From: Limnoperna fortunei
Lineage: Eukaryota; Mollusca; Bivalvia; Mytilida; Modiolidae
Direction: 5' to 3'
Assembly: GCA_944474755.1 (NCBI GenBank)
Contig: OX104111.1
Location: 98,126,805-98,190,804, forward strand
DNA: 64,000 nt
Below the pieces are notes generated by a model. It searched no databases. It was not told the DNA's origin and saw only the letters and a program-made list of their open reading frames with translations. The first letter of the stretch is position 1; the number at the start of each line of letters is the position of its first letter. A program made the position numbers and the translations under genes. This document shows, one piece after another, positions 42,701 through 45,700 of the stretch.

Positions 42701-45700
42701 CACATAGAACAGAAAAACATCAGGTATTGCAAAACCTACTAGTAAAACAACCACAAGCCTGCGGCAAACTGAAAAAGAAAAAGACTACAGACAGGGAAGG
42801 TAAGGCTTTCCAACAAAATTATTGGAAAATAATGGACCAAAGGAATAATTGGAAAAGATGCTTAGGAATTTTGATTTATGATCCAATTTCATGCAGAAGA
42901 AAATACTAGTAGACAATATTACAGAACATGTCATTGTGTTATTTATTAAATTGCTGAATGTTATGTGTACATATTTAAATCAGCACACAATTTCATGACT
43001 TCCATTTCTCTCCTCTGCATATTTCCCTTAATTGCATAAGACTTTAAAACACCAAACAATTTCCTATGCTGTCCATGTTAAAAATATCTTTTAATTGCAT
43101 GAAAAATATTAAGAAATTAAAAATTTATGTTAATTGGAATAAAATTATCAAGAAATTGGCTTATTACTTGTCAAAAACGGACACTTTCCAAACGAGGTAA
43201 TAACAGTGTATACTAATATAATTATTAACCAGAGCTCTTAAGAGCCAGTATCGCTCACCTGATTTTATAGGCAATGAAGGTGGCATTTCCCTGATGTTAA
43301 ACTAAGTCCTGTTATTTTCAATAAACTTTAAAGATGACCATCCAAACAATATTGCTAGAAAGTTTTGTATCCATTGGTTAACCGGTTTTATAGAGAAGAA
43401 GATTTTTTTTTAAATTTACCCATAGGGTCCTATTTTGAATTTCCTATTGGCGATAAAAAACATAAACTTCAAAGAGGACCATCCAAACAACATTGCTAGT
43501 AAGTTTTGTTTCCATTGGTTAACCAGTTTTAGAGAAGCCTTCTAAAAAATTTTCCCATTGAGTCCTATGTTAAACAAAGTCATGCGGTGGTGGCCATTTT
43601 GAATTTCCCATTGGATAAAAAACACAAACTTTATACAGGACCATCCAAACAATATTGCTAGTAAGTTTTGTTTCCATTGGTTAACTGGTTTCAGAGAAGA
43701 AGCCTTTTAAAACTTTTCCAAAAAGGGTCCTATGTTAAACTAAGTCTTGCGTGGCGGCCATTTTGAATTTCCAATTGTCATCAAAAAACACAAACTTTAA
43801 AGAGGACCATCCAAAACATACTGCTACATGTAGTAAGTTTTTGTTTCCATTGGTTAACTTGTTTCAGAGAAGACGCCTTTTAAAACTTTTTCCCATTGGG
43901 TCCTATGTTAAACTAGGTCTTGTGGTGGCCACTATTTTAATTTCCATTTAGCATAGAAAACATAAACTTTATAAACAATATTACTAGTAAGTTTTGTTTT
44001 GATTGGTTAAACGGTTTCTGAGAAGATGCCCTTTTTAAACTTTTTTCCCATATGGTCCTATGTTAAACTAAGTCTTGCGGTGGTGGCCATATTGGTTTTC
44101 CAATCCAAATAAAAAACATAAACTTTGTAAAGGTCCATCCAATGAACATTATGGCCAAGTTTGGTTTCAATTGGCCAAATGGTTTCAGAGAAGAAGATTA
44201 AAATGTAAAAAGTTTACAGACGACAACGACGAAGGACGCAAAGTGATAACAATAGCTGACCTGACCCTTTGGGTCAGGTCAGGGTCAGCTAAAAAGCATG
44301 TTTTGACATCCTTCTTTAAATAATAAATTGTTGTTACAAGAATTAAGATAATATAAGAGTCACCTAAACTGTATCTTGAACATTTTCATGTCCTACCTGT
44401 ACTCTTACTAGCGAACTAGTTTGGACTCAGCTATGATGGTATTTACGGCTTTTGTAAAACACCAATCGGCAATAACACTGTCTGTTCTAAACTCTGGGAA
44501 CTGGCACTATATTTATTATATTAATTATATATCAATAAATTGATGTCTTTTATAAACAAAAAAAAAACTACAAAAAGTCATTAATTATAAATTAGTTCTC
44601 CTTTAATCTTGTTTCGGTCTTGTTTCTAACGATGAAATCGTATGTACATAGCTGAAGACTTAGCAAGTGTCCAATCCTGTTAGTTATATTGTCTAGTTTA
44701 TATATAGAACCAAAACACAAACCTGGCAAGTTGATGCATGTGGTACAACTTTAAATAATAATGCCTTCTAAAAAAATCAATTACACTTTTTATTTATCAT
44801 GTGTCATTTTCTTCCATTTTTCATAAACCCTTTAACAACTTGGCAACAGATTCTATCATTTACATTCTTTATCACTCTAAACTAAATTTAAATTGTCCTC
44901 TGGTATTCCTGGTAGCCATTTGTTTTCCTAAATCATCATCGTGTGACTTTAAGAGTAACCATTGGTATTTGAGAGCTTGAAGGTGAGGTATTTTAAAAAA
45001 AAAAACGTTAATCACAGTCTAAATGGCCATTGATTTTTTCAATTTAAACTATCTTAAAAATGTTTTCGTGTGGATCACCTGTTTTATTCAATTTTTTAAA
45101 TTTTCTTATTTTTTTTTTCCAAATATTTCAGGCTCAATACAAATGTATGTAATACAGACAGTGGTATCCAACTCAAATAATAAAATATACAACCCTATTA
45201 GAAGGTTACTTAAATAAAATTCAATTCAGATCTTGTTCAAATAATGATGTATTTCACATTATAAAGACTCAAATTATTGTCTACTATGTCATCACATTAG
45301 TCATCGAAACACATTACATTTATTTCTAACACTCTATAAACACTATTTACAATCAAGTGTGGTACTATAAAAAACTGATGGATTGATAAAAACTTGGCCA
45401 AAACATGACCTGGTAATTATTTAATTCAGTATAAAAGAATTAATTTCGTTTGTTTACCTACCTGGTAATTATTTAATTCAGTATAAAAGAATTAATTTCG
45501 TTTGTTTACCTAGCAAAGCACAAAGTTCACTGACAAAAATTTACCTTACCTGTTCTATAACACTAAGCTTTTTTGATAGTAGCTACAATAATGTAGCTCC
45601 TCTTTTTTTTTTTTAAGGACGGAGGCCGGGAGTGATTCACACCAGGGGGTTTTATGCATATAATAAGCTATTAAACTGTTTCCCTTAATTGCTACATACT

